NCBI RefSeq assembly: GCF_041320665.1
Contig: NZ_CP166730.1
Coordinates: 1,860,001-1,924,000, forward strand
DNA: 64,000 nt
DNA from: Comamonas sp. GB3 AK4-5
Lineage (GTDB): Bacteria; Pseudomonadota; Gammaproteobacteria; Burkholderiales; Burkholderiaceae_C
Direction of reading: 5' to 3'
In this document: piece by piece, positions 42,501 to 49,880 of the stretch
Layout: the number at the start of each line of letters is the position of its first letter
How positions within the stretch are numbered: position 1 is the stretch's first letter
Notes under the pieces: model-generated
Told to the model about the DNA's origin: nothing
Database searches by the model: none
The model's input: the letters and a program-made list of their open reading frames with translations, nothing else
Made by a program: the position numbers and the translations under genes

Positions 42501-45492
42501 CCATCTTCTGCGCTTGCGGGTTGATGGCAATCAGCTGGGCGTTGCGCACGGCGCTCTTGCTGATGTAGCGCGTATCGCCGTCGAGCTTGACGCCGACCAG
42601 ATAGGGCTGGTCGCTGACCAGGGTGCGCACCTCGGCCGAGACACTGCGCCCGCCTTCGGGCTCAAAGGCCTTGGCCAGCACCTGTACTTGGTAGGTGGCG
42701 GGGGCAAAGCGCGACAGGCGCAGGTCGAACTCGGTCTTGCCGTCGTCACCGGTTTCTTGCTCGCCCAGCTCGTCCTCCTGGCGCTCGCCTTCGTGCTGGG
42801 GCAGGTAAAAGCCATAGTCCGCATGGGCACTGAAAGAGGGAAAGGCCGGTGTCAGCGTCATCGTGGCCACCACCTTGCGCTGGGGCGCAGGTGTGCCGAA
42901 CAGGTTTTGCACATCGACCAGGGCCTTGAGGTCCTGGGGGCGCACCCAGCCCTCAGCGCTTTGGTTGTTGAGCGTCAGCTTGATCTTGCTGCGGTCGGGC
43001 AGAAATTCCTGGACCTTGACCGTGGTGCTGCCCAGCAGCAGGCCCTGGGCATCGGGCGAGCCTGCGCTGGTCTGGCGCGGCAGATAGAGGTTGACCGTGT
43101 AATTGCCCGTGGGGGCGGTGTCCTCGGTGCTGTGTTCAATTTCGGCAGCGCCGCTGGGGCCCAGGCGCAGTTTTTCACGGCGCACGCTCATGCCACGGGC
43201 GTCGGTGATCTCCACCTCCATGGGTAAATCGCTGAGCGAGGTGGACCAATTGCCGGCCTTGACCATCATGGCGATGTGCATGCTCTCGCCGGGGCGGTAC
43301 ATGCCGCGGTCGCTGAACACATAGGCCGTCATCTGGTTGGGAATGCCGGCGGAGCGCAGGCCGCCCACGTCGAAGCGGGAGACATCCAGCGTGCGGTCGT
43401 AGCGGTTCAGCGGCAGAAAGCTCAGGTCGCCGCCCTTGCGCACCACCAGCGCAATGGGTGCCTTCTCGCGCTGAAAGCCCGCCAGGCTGGGTACTTTGGC
43501 ATGGCCTGCGGCGTCGGTGGTTTGCGTGGCAATGGCCTGGCCGTTGCGGCCCCAGATCTCGACCTGAGCGCCGGCCACGGGCTGACCCGTGGCAATGCTT
43601 TGCACAAACACATCGCGTGTGCCCGACAGCGATTTTTTAATCACCAGGCCCAGATCGGTGACCAGCACCAAGCGCTGCTCGCCATAGCGCTCCAGCGCGT
43701 CGCTTTCGTCTTGTTCTTCTTCGGCCTCGGCTTCTTGCTGCTGGGCATCCGTCTCGGGCTTTTTCTTGGCCTTGGCCGGGTCGTAGCCACGCAGCTTGAG
43801 CAGGAAGACGCCACGGCGGTTGTTGGCATCGGCATGCAGATAGCTGCCGAAGTCCACGGTTTCGTAATGGGGCTTGCCCGGGCGCAGGTTCAGGGGTATT
43901 TTTTTCTCGAACCGGTCCACCAGGTCATCGGCCTCTATGCCGTTGTAAAAGCGTGGGTTCTCAAAAATGCCCTCGCTCTGCGAGATCAGGTGCTGGAGCT
44001 GTGCCGGTAGCAAACGGCCAATTTCCAGCCGTACGCCCGGCAGGTCGCGCACCAGGATGGGCAGCTTTTTCTCGCCTGACAGCGCCAGCAGCGCGCCCTG
44101 GCCCACGATGCTCAGCTCCGGTGAGAAGGGCTTGAGTCGGGCGATGCGCTGGTAGGGCTCGCCCATCTGGTAGCCGCCCGGGGTCTTCATGCCCTTGGCC
44201 ACGCGCACCAGCAGATAGCGCCCGCCTTCGGCCTGGGGGAGACGGAAACTGTGCAGCGCGCTGTGTTCGAGCTCGCTGGGGATCAGCACCGGCGCCAGCT
44301 TGCGTGCGCGGGACAGCACTTCATCGCTTACCGCCTCTGGCGAGGCTGACCAGTCAAAATCAGCCGCGTCGCTGCCGGGCTTTTGTTTGGCAGGCAGCAT
44401 CCAGGCACCGAGCACGCGGGTGATCTCGCGCTCGGGCACGGCCATGGAGGCCGTGAGGTGCAGCACATGCTCGGGTTCACCATTTTCATTGCTGACGATG
44501 CTGGGCTCGGCATTGGCGATGGAGAGGCTGTACAGCCCGGGAATCGCCAATTGGTGCACCAGCTTGCGTTCCACGGCAGGTCCGCTGCGCTCGGCCACGC
44601 TGCCTTCCGCGAGTCTGAACTCCACCTGGCTGGACTGCTTGGGAATTTCCAGCGGCTCGGATTGCACCGTGACCTGCTGCTTCCACTGGTCATAGCGCAC
44701 CGTGTGCGCAAGCGGCTTGCAGGCCTCCTGGGGGTTGCGGGCTTGCGCGTTGCAGTCGCCGTAGCGCAGGGCGATGCGCTTTTCCAACTCCGTCGTGTTC
44801 ACCGGATGGGAAAAGCGCAGCGTGAACAGGGCGCGGCGCACATCGGCCTGGGTGGGGTCTTGGTAGAACTCGGCGCTCTCCAGGTTGACGGTGAAGGCCG
44901 GTGCGCTGAATTCGTACTGGTCCTGGGCGATCTCCACATGCGGGGCCAAGGCTTTCTTGCCCAGGCGCACGCGGTATTTCTGGCCAATGGGCCAGTCCTT
45001 CTCGGGTTTGAATTCCAGCAGGTCGGCCTGGGTCCAGGTCCAGCTGCCAGCCAATGCGGGCTCCATGCTGATATCCAGGGCTGGTTGGCCTACCAGCTCT
45101 ATGGGGGCCGCATCGGCCGAGAAACGCAGGCGCGCGGGATTGAACAGGGCGTCGGACTCTATGCGGGTGCGATTGGGCGGCTCCATCGTGGCACTGACCT
45201 GTTGGGGGGGGATCTGCTCAGGCGTGAGTCCATGCCACCACTTCAGCACCGAGGGGCTGGCCAGCCAGCCCAGCACCACCAGCAGGGCGGCGATCAGTAC
45301 CCAGGCCAGGCGCTGCTGCAGCCAGGACAGCAGATGCGCCAGCTGGCGGCCCATAAAGGCCATCCAGGCCGGTGGCTGCCAGGAGCCCATCACCAGACGC
45401 AGCAAACGATGCAGCGGAGACCAGCATCGCGCCAGCAGTTGCAGCAGCACGGCACTGGCCGCAGCCAGTTTTTGATTGGCAAGCCCAAACAT
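39502..45492 (-). CDS. Bacterial alpha-2-macroglobulin family protein
   Basis: 1996 aa. It carries MG-type beta domains, a bait region near residues 590-640 rich in Glu/Gln, the A2M core YVFSDRGMYRPGESMHIAMM, and the thioester motif in YPHGCTEQITSQTF (Cys near residue 1511). An alpha-alpha toroid follows (SSEGGFAAWPGG). Such proteins trap proteases in the periplasm and usually pair with PBP1C, as here. Instead of a lipobox, the N-terminus has a membrane helix at about 62-82 (LAWVLIAALLVVLGWLA) after a basic, amphipathic stretch. It is longer than E. coli YfhM (about 1650). Confidence 0.92.
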   Translation of the reverse strand: MFGLANQKLAAASAVLLQLLARCWSPLHRLLRLVMGSWQPPAWMAFMGRQLAHLLSWLQQRLAWVLIAALLVVLGWLASPSVLKWWHGLTPEQIPPQQVSATMEPPNRTRIESDALFNPARLRFSADAAPIELVGQPALDISMEPALAGSWTWTQADLLEFKPEKDWPIGQKYRVRLGKKALAPHVEIAQDQYEFSAPAFTVNLESAEFYQDPTQADVRRALFTLRFSHPVNTTELEKRIALRYGDCNAQARNPQEACKPLAHTVRYDQWKQQVTVQSEPLEIPKQSSQVEFRLAEGSVAERSGPAVERKLVHQLAIPGLYSLSIANAEPSIVSNENGEPEHVLHLTASMAVPEREITRVLGAWMLPAKQKPGSDAADFDWSASPEAVSDEVLSRARKLAPVLIPSELEHSALHSFRLPQAEGGRYLLVRVAKGMKTPGGYQMGEPYQRIARLKPFSPELSIVGQGALLALSGEKKLPILVRDLPGVRLEIGRLLPAQLQHLISQSEGIFENPRFYNGIEADDLVDRFEKKIPLNLRPGKPHYETVDFGSYLHADANNRRGVFLLKLRGYDPAKAKKKPETDAQQQEAEAEEEQDESDALERYGEQRLVLVTDLGLVIKKSLSGTRDVFVQSIATGQPVAGAQVEIWGRNGQAIATQTTDAAGHAKVPSLAGFQREKAPIALVVRKGGDLSFLPLNRYDRTLDVSRFDVGGLRSAGIPNQMTAYVFSDRGMYRPGESMHIAMMVKAGNWSTSLSDLPMEVEITDARGMSVRREKLRLGPSGAAEIEHSTEDTAPTGNYTVNLYLPRQTSAGSPDAQGLLLGSTTVKVQEFLPDRSKIKLTLNNQSAEGWVRPQDLKALVDVQNLFGTPAPQRKVVATMTLTPAFPSFSAHADYGFYLPQHEGERQEDELGEQETGDDGKTEFDLRLSRFAPATYQVQVLAKAFEPEGGRSVSAEVRTLVSDQPYLVGVKLDGDTRYISKSAVRNAQLIAINPQAQKMALPALKLQRVERKVLSVLVKQGNGLYRYESRRKDVLLDEKPWAIDAPGSQLQLDTATPGNFAYVLRNAQDQVLNRIEYSVAGSANITRSLDRNAELELTLDKKDYTPGQEISVSIRAPYVGAGLITIERDKVYAHSWFKTDKTASVQKITLPKDFEGTGYVSVHFVRDPSSDEIYMSPLSHGVMPFATTLDQRRATITLTSSELIKPGQPMKMTLTSDKPTRAVVFAVDEGILQVARYKTPDPLKHFFQKRALEVDTQQTLDMILPEFKKLMQAAAPGGDGEGALGKHLNPFKRKRDKPVAYWSGLVDVNGSREFSYTVPERFNGSLRVMAVAISDSQAAAQSTQTTVRGDMVLLPSAPLAMAPGDVVEVGVGLANNIRGSGKKAPIKLSLSASGGLEVVGEATQTLSVNEGGEGRARFKVRAKPGAQAQLGSAPLVFSASHQSYSTRLSEEVSVRPASPYVSLVQAGSFQRAGELQSQADLYPNFRRSDLAVSAAPWAFATGLMQYLEAYPHGCTEQITSQTFPAVLLSTRPELLKEMQRGRTAEQGPLPTARKTLDRYLVQLRTRQSSEGGFAAWPGGSHADPFATLYAVQLLVEAKQHKLTVPQDLLDQANSYLHQWLGNGGTTPDAWRQRAQAVYLLARQGMVLPSALANLRQSWSSQPALSDDLGAAYLAATYLLVKQDKAAKELLDPVWADLLKRVNSKQRRTLWGSYYDPLVHDSMLLHLVARHFPERLKTLKPSVWEGLAGMVRDGWYNSLSSASMLLAVDAYFDAVALNVEGKLDVQALNAKNQATALALGGINPLARTAVPDGSHKLKLSNHSDFTLYYSWAEQGFERNVPDKALHKGMEIFHDILDAKGQPVTQVKLGDEVTVRVRVRSLDKALIPNVALVDMLPGGLEPVLQSASDAADEEEGEEQEAEPLWKKRLASKGSWNLEYADIREDRIVLYGDVGKDLSEITYKARASTVGDYVVPPAYGEAMYDRRVFSRAMGGRLKVVE

Positions 45493-45535
45493 GAGAGTGG
45501 TTCCCGGGATTTGTTGTATGCGATATGCGGGACAG

Positions 45536-45559
45536 GGACCTCCTGCAGGGAGGAGGTCC
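45536..45559 (-). other. 9-bp hairpin in the leader of the alpha-2-macroglobulin gene
   Basis: GGACCTCCT and AGGAGGTCC pair perfectly around a 6-base loop, about 44 bases before the start codon. It contains an AGGAGG that would be hidden in the stem. Possible expression control or a partial terminator; no T run is seen. Confidence 0.4.
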
Positions 45560-45711
45560 TGGCACTGGTGTTCTCAGAACTTCTTCGAGAGCGGAGGCAG
45601 AACTCTAGAGCTTATCGAGAAGAGAAGAAGGGGCGTAGTGTGCCGTGGATCGGCTGGCGCTATGGTCTGGTCATCGTGGGTCAGGCCATGCGCGGCATGG
45701 GCCGCCCTCGT

Positions 45712-46341
45712 TTAGTAGCTGCCCGTGGGGTTGACGCCGTCCTGGTGCACCCATTGCATCTGGTCCACCGGAACTCCCAGGCTGCGGGCCTGGTAGAGCA
45801 GGCGGTCTTCCAGGCCAGCGGGCAGAAAAGGGGTGCGCGAGAGGATCCAGAATTCGTCGAGCTGTGAGCCCACCACCATGGCCCAGCGGTACTTGGGATC
45901 CAGCGCCACCACGTTGTAGCCGCTGTAGAAGGGGCCGAAGCTGGACACCTTCAAGGCGCCTACATCCCGGCCCAGCACGGGCTTGGCGCGGCCGGAGGAG
46001 CAAAGCCATTCACGTTTGCGTGGGTCATAGCCCCGGTGTTCCATCCGGATGCTGCCATTGGCGCGGCGCGCATATTCCACCTGTGTGCGCTGCAAGGCCT
46101 CTTCATTGCCGCCGTCAATACGGGCCACCTCATACCATTTGCCCATGAAGCGCTCCAGATCGAAATCCGAGACGGGGATCACGGACGCTGGAATGGGCGG
46201 GCGGCGCAGTGCATACCAGGCAGCGGCGCCCACAGCGCTCAGGGCCAATACGGCAAGCAGCGACGCATTGCGCTGCAGCCGGGCGCTGCTGGGAAGGGAG
46301 AGGTCTTGATCGGGAGCGTCGGGGCGGTGGCGGCTGGGCAT
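45712..46341 (-). CDS. Lipocalin-family protein (Blc-like)
   Basis: 209 aa. An N-terminal hydrophobic segment (about residues 23-44, NASLLAVLALSAVGAAAWYAL) anchors or exports it. The lipocalin signature FDLERFMGKWYEVARIDGG follows, then GSIRMEHRGYDPRKREW and FGPFYSGYNVVALDPKYRWA with SQLDEFWILSRTP, as in Blc lipocalins. It should bind a lipid or other hydrophobic ligand in the envelope. No lipobox Cys, unlike Blc itself. ATG 46341 follows AAGGA at nine bases. Confidence 0.87.
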   Translation of the reverse strand: MPSRHRPDAPDQDLSLPSSARLQRNASLLAVLALSAVGAAAWYALRRPPIPASVIPVSDFDLERFMGKWYEVARIDGGNEEALQRTQVEYARRANGSIRMEHRGYDPRKREWLCSSGRAKPVLGRDVGALKVSSFGPFYSGYNVVALDPKYRWAMVVGSQLDEFWILSRTPFLPAGLEDRLLYQARSLGVPVDQMQWVHQDGVNPTGSY

Positions 46342-46716
46342 GGCATTCGTCCTTGAGACATATCCGTGGGGCAGGCCCACAAGCGATGTATGCGAAAGAT
46401 GACGCAAGCTTAGGCCAAAGCGGCACTTTCTTGCTATAGCTTCTGAATGTAGGTGTGGCGTGCAGGCTGCGCCTGTAGGCCATTTTTGGTGAAAAGCGTG
46501 CGTGACCGGCCCTGTTGGCAGCCTGGGGCCATGGAAAACCGAGAAGGTTGAATACCTTTGATGCATGGGCGAAACAGGACTTGCACACGGATATCAAGGG
46601 CTCGACGGGGTCGGAATGGGTGATTGTTGACAGGGAAATGTGCAGACAAGCTTCTATCGCAGGGCAGGATGTGGAAGAATCTCGCCCTTTACCGTTGTTC
46701 GCAAAAGGAGTCCATC
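46342..46716. other. Gene-free divergent promoter region
   Basis: Lies between the lipocalin and the small basic protein genes, which diverge. It contains a fragment TTGCTATAGCTTCTGAATGT (46433-46452) like the AGCTGC-type repeats, and TTGACA at 46626-46631 as a possible -35 for the rightward gene. Confidence 0.45.
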
Positions 46717-46878
46717 ATGGGCAACAAAATCGTGACCGAAGCCGATCGCAAGTTCACCCCCCAACCCAAGACCCCCAATGGCGTGGTGCTGCCCACTGGT
46801 GGCCGTGGCCAGCGCGTGAGCCTGGAGCGTGGTTCGCACACCCGCAGCAAGAAGAACCCTGGCAAGCGCCACGGCTGA
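46717..46878 (+). CDS. Small basic protein, 53 aa
   Basis: Starts MGNKIVTEADRKFTPQPKTP, contains GGRGQRVSLERGSHTRSKKN and ends PGKRHG. Basic, glycine rich, without membrane segments. AAAGGAG sits seven bases before the ATG and a strong terminator follows, so it is almost certainly translated. Composition suggests nucleic-acid or ribosome contact, but I recognise no family. Short conserved proteins of this kind occur in Burkholderiales. Confidence 0.7.
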   Translation: MGNKIVTEADRKFTPQPKTPNGVVLPTGGRGQRVSLERGSHTRSKKNPGKRHG

Positions 46879-46924
46879 TTCCCTGTCTGGGGCAGGCCCT
46901 GTGCCTGCTGCCCGGCACTGCAGC

Positions 46925-46954
46925 ACAGCCCGCTTTTGGCGGGCTGTTGTTTTT
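46925..46954 (+). terminator. Terminator of the 53-aa gene
   Basis: ACAGCCCGC and GCGGGCTGT form a 9-bp stem with a short loop, followed by TGTTTTT. Confidence 0.85.
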
Positions 46955-47107
46955 GGTGGGCCTGAAAGACTCCCTTGCAGCGTGGCCCATGCTGCGGTGA
47001 GTGGTGTCGGTCATGGGTAGCCCGCTACCATGCGTGCTGGCGGTTGCAGTCTGGTGGTTCAGGGGGTAAGCCCCGCACTATGACTGGGCGGACAAACAAG
47101 GAGTGCG

Positions 47108-47497
47108 ATGCAAATGATGGATGCGGCTGCGCCGTCTGCGGCGCCCGAAGCGGGGGAGTCCGCGTGGTGGGTGGTGTGCCTGTGTGCCGGCTGGTGCGGA
47201 GTGTGCCGTGAATACCGCAGCGGTTTTGAGGCCTTGGCCCGGCGCAGGCCGGAGCTGCGCTGGCACTGGCTGGATGTGGAAGATCGCGAAGACCTGGTTG
47301 AGGACATGGACGTGGAAACCTTCCCCACCTTGCTGATAGGGCAGGGTGCGCAAGCCTTTTTTCTGGGGCCGTTGCTGCCGCAGCACGCGGTGCTGGAGCG
47401 GCTGGTGGACTCTTATATAGACGGCGCGCCCGCTGCAGCCTTGCTGCCCGCCGAGGCAACGCCGCTTTTTCTACGGATTGCCAAAGCCCTGGCCTGA
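47108..47497 (+). CDS. Thioredoxin-fold protein
   Basis: 129 aa. The redox motif is CAGWCGVCREY (CxxC, about residues 30-33), on a thioredoxin fold: WWVVCLCAGWCGVC, LDVEDREDLVEDMDVETFPTL with the cis-Pro of FPTLLIG. No signal peptide, so cytoplasmic. It probably reduces disulfides or carries electrons for an unidentified partner. AAGGAG precedes the ATG at 47108. Immediately upstream of the rimP promoter. Confidence 0.8.
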   Translation: MQMMDAAAPSAAPEAGESAWWVVCLCAGWCGVCREYRSGFEALARRRPELRWHWLDVEDREDLVEDMDVETFPTLLIGQGAQAFFLGPLLPQHAVLERLVDSYIDGAPAAALLPAEATPLFLRIAKALA

Positions 47498-47536
47498 GTG
47501 CACAATGCCCCGCACAAATGTCGATGAGGCTTGTCT

Positions 47537-47565
47537 TTGCGAATCAATGCTTTAGCGGCTACAAT
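47537..47565 (+). promoter_or_regulatory. Promoter of the rimP-nusA-infB operon
   Basis: TTGCGA (47537-47542) and TACAAT (47560-47565) are spaced 17 bp. Transcription would start near 47572, about 130 bases before rimP. Confidence 0.6.
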
Positions 47566-47581
47566 ACTGGCTTCACGACCA

Positions 47582-47612
47582 AACGGGCGGGTAACAACCG
47601 CCCGTTTTTTTT
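47582..47612 (+). terminator. Leader terminator ahead of rimP-nusA
   Basis: AACGGGCGG (47582-47590) and CCGCCCGTT (47598-47606) pair perfectly and are followed by eight T. It lies about 10 bases after the predicted transcription start, so transcripts must pass it to reach rimP. Confidence 0.75.
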
Positions 47613-47701
47613 GGTCGGTTGGATTTGGAGCTCGAAGCTGCCGCCAACCTGTGCGGGCGGCTGTCGGGTTTTTTGTACTTCCGGGATTGAACTGAATACA
47701 C

Positions 47702-48283
47702 GTGGCATTACAGCAAATCGTTGAAGAAATCGTGACTGGTCTGGGCTACGACCTGGTGGAGATTGAACGCTCTGCAGGCGGGCTGCTGCGCATTACCATC
47801 GATTTGCCCTGGGTGCCACCAGCCGAAGACCAGGCCGAGTCGCTGGCTGAGCAGTTCATCACCGTGGAAGACTGCGAAAAAGTCACACGCCAGCTGCAGT
47901 TTGCACTGGAAGTCGATGGTGCGGACTACCGCCGACTGGAAGTGTCGTCGCCGGGCATCGACCGCCTGCTGCGCCATGAACAGGACTTTGTCCGCTTCCA
48001 GGGGCAGGAAGTGGACCTGACACTCAAGGAAGCCATTGGTGCGGCCGCCGCGGGCAGTGTCAACGTCAATCGCAAGAAATTTCGCGGCACGCTGGAGCGC
48101 GCCGAGGACGGAGGCTGGCAGATCGTCTGGAGCGATGCCCCTCCCGTCAAGCCGGGTCAAAGAGTAAGTAAGAAGCGCGAACCCGCGCCGTTGCAGGCGA
48201 TGGGCTTCACGCTGGATGAGTTGCGAGAGGCGCGTTTGGCGCCCATCGTTAATTTCAAAGGGCGTGCAGCCAAGCCGGTGTGA
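47702..48283 (+). CDS. rimP: Ribosome maturation factor RimP
   Basis: 193 aa, GTG start at 47702. LQQIVEEIVTGLGYDLVEIE, VTRQLQFALEVDGADYRRLE and VSSPGIDRLLRHEQDFVRFQ are RimP hallmarks, with the C-terminal Sm-like domain after. Needed for 30S subunit maturation in the cytoplasm. First gene of the operon with nusA, infB, rbfA and truB. A 40-residue insertion near the middle (VPPAEDQAESLAEQ and AAAAGSVNVN) is longer than in E. coli. Confidence 0.93.
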   Translation: MALQQIVEEIVTGLGYDLVEIERSAGGLLRITIDLPWVPPAEDQAESLAEQFITVEDCEKVTRQLQFALEVDGADYRRLEVSSPGIDRLLRHEQDFVRFQGQEVDLTLKEAIGAAAAGSVNVNRKKFRGTLERAEDGGWQIVWSDAPPVKPGQRVSKKREPAPLQAMGFTLDELREARLAPIVNFKGRAAKPV

Positions 48284-48368
48284 GTCGCTGGCAGTTGTCA
48301 TCGTTTGGAGCAAGGCGGGCGCTGTGGATGGCGCCTTCGCTTGAGATATGAAATAGGAGAGTCGTCGC

Positions 48369-49856
48369 ATGAATCGCGAACTGTTGATGTTGGTAGAAGC
48401 CATTTCGCGTGAAAAGAATGTAGAGCGCGATGTGGTGTTTGGTGCGGTGGAGCAGGCGCTGGCTCAGGCCACCAAGAAGCTGTACGCAGGAGAGGTGGAC
48501 ATCCGCGTGCACATCGACCGCGATAGCGGCGACTACGACACTTTCCGTCGCTGGGAAGTGGTGTCTGACGACGCCGGCCTGCAAAACCCCGAGGCGGAAG
48601 AAATGCTGATGGATGCGGTGGATCGCAAGCCGGACGCACAGGTGGGCGACTTCCTGGAAGAGCAGATCGAATCCCTGCCCATCGGCCGTATTGGAGCGAT
48701 GGCGGCCAAGCAGGTCATCTTGCAGAAGATCCGCGACGCTGAGCGCGAGATGCTGCTCAACGAATTCATGGCCCGTGGCGAGAAGATCTTCACCGGCACG
48801 GTCAAGCGCATGGACAAGGGCGACATCATTGTCGAGTCCGGCCGCGTGGAAGGCCGCTTGCGCCGTGGGGAAATGATTCCCAAGGAAAATCTGCGCAACG
48901 GTGACCGTGTGCGCGCCATGATCATGGAAGTGGACCTGACGCTGCGCGGCGCGCCCATCATTCTGTCGCGCTCCGCGCCCGAATTCATGATCGAGCTGTT
49001 CCGCAACGAAGTGCCTGAAATCGAGCAGGGTCTGCTGGAAATCAAGAGCTGCGCACGCGATGCCGGCAGCCGTGCGAAAATCGCAGTGATCTCTCACGAC
49101 AAGCGCGTGGATCCCATCGGCACCTGTGTCGGTGTGCGTGGTTCGCGCGTCAACGCGGTGACCAATGAGCTCGCTGGCGAGCGCGTGGACATCGTGCTGT
49201 GGTCGGAAGATCCCGCCCAGTTCGTGATTGGTGCGCTGGCCCCGGCCAACGTCTCCTCCATCGTGGTGGACGAAGAAAAACACGCCATGGACGTGGTGGT
49301 GGATGAGGAAAACCTCGCCATCGCCATCGGCCGTGGTGGCCAGAACGTGCGTCTGGCATCCGACCTCACGGGTTGGAAGATCAACATCATGGATGCCGCC
49401 GAGTCTGCCCAAAAGCAGGCTGTGGAAACCGACTCCTCCCGCAAGCTCTTCATGGAAAAGCTGGACGTGGATGAGGAGCTGGCAGGCATCCTGATTGATG
49501 AAGGCTTCAGCAGCCTCGAAGAGGTGGCCTATGTGCCCATCGCCGAAATGCTGGAAATCGAAGCGTTCGACGAGGAAACCGTCAACGAACTGCGTGCACG
49601 TGCCAAGGATGCCCTGCTGACGATGGAAATCGTTCAGGAGGAAAGCGTGGCACTCGTGTCCCAGGATTTGCGTGATCTGGAGGGTCTGACCCCCGAGCTG
49701 GTGGCCAAGTTGGCCGACGGTGGCGTGCAAACCCGTGATGATCTGGCCGATCTGGCCATCGACGAGCTGACCGAACTGACCGGCCAGACTCCCGATGAAG
49801 CCAAAGCTTTGATCATGAAGGCGCGCGAGCACTGGTTCACGCAAGGTGAAGAGTAA
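48369..49856 (+). CDS. nusA: Transcription termination/antitermination factor NusA
   Basis: 495 aa. Order: N-terminal polymerase-binding domain ([20 protein letters not shown]), S1 domain ([20 protein letters not shown]), KH domains ([34 protein letters not shown]), and two C-terminal acidic repeats ([20 protein letters not shown]; ...[20 protein letters not shown]). It modulates pausing and termination. ATG 48369 follows AGGAGA. Confidence 0.96.
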   Translation: MNRELLMLVEAISREKNVERDVVFGAVEQALAQATKKLYAGEVDIRVHIDRDSGDYDTFRRWEVVSDDAGLQNPEAEEMLMDAVDRKPDAQVGDFLEEQIESLPIGRIGAMAAKQVILQKIRDAEREMLLNEFMARGEKIFTGTVKRMDKGDIIVESGRVEGRLRRGEMIPKENLRNGDRVRAMIMEVDLTLRGAPIILSRSAPEFMIELFRNEVPEIEQGLLEIKSCARDAGSRAKIAVISHDKRVDPIGTCVGVRGSRVNAVTNELAGERVDIVLWSEDPAQFVIGALAPANVSSIVVDEEKHAMDVVVDEENLAIAIGRGGQNVRLASDLTGWKINIMDAAESAQKQAVETDSSRKLFMEKLDVDEELAGILIDEGFSSLEEVAYVPIAEMLEIEAFDEETVNELRARAKDALLTMEIVQEESVALVSQDLRDLEGLTPELVAKLADGGVQTRDDLADLAIDELTELTGQTPDEAKALIMKAREHWFTQGEE

Positions 49857-49880
49857 GGGTCACGGAGGTAAGTAGGAAAT

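Noticed and set aside
48255..49844. 529-codon minus-strand frame opposite nusA
   Set aside because: Antisense shadow of a well-identified gene.
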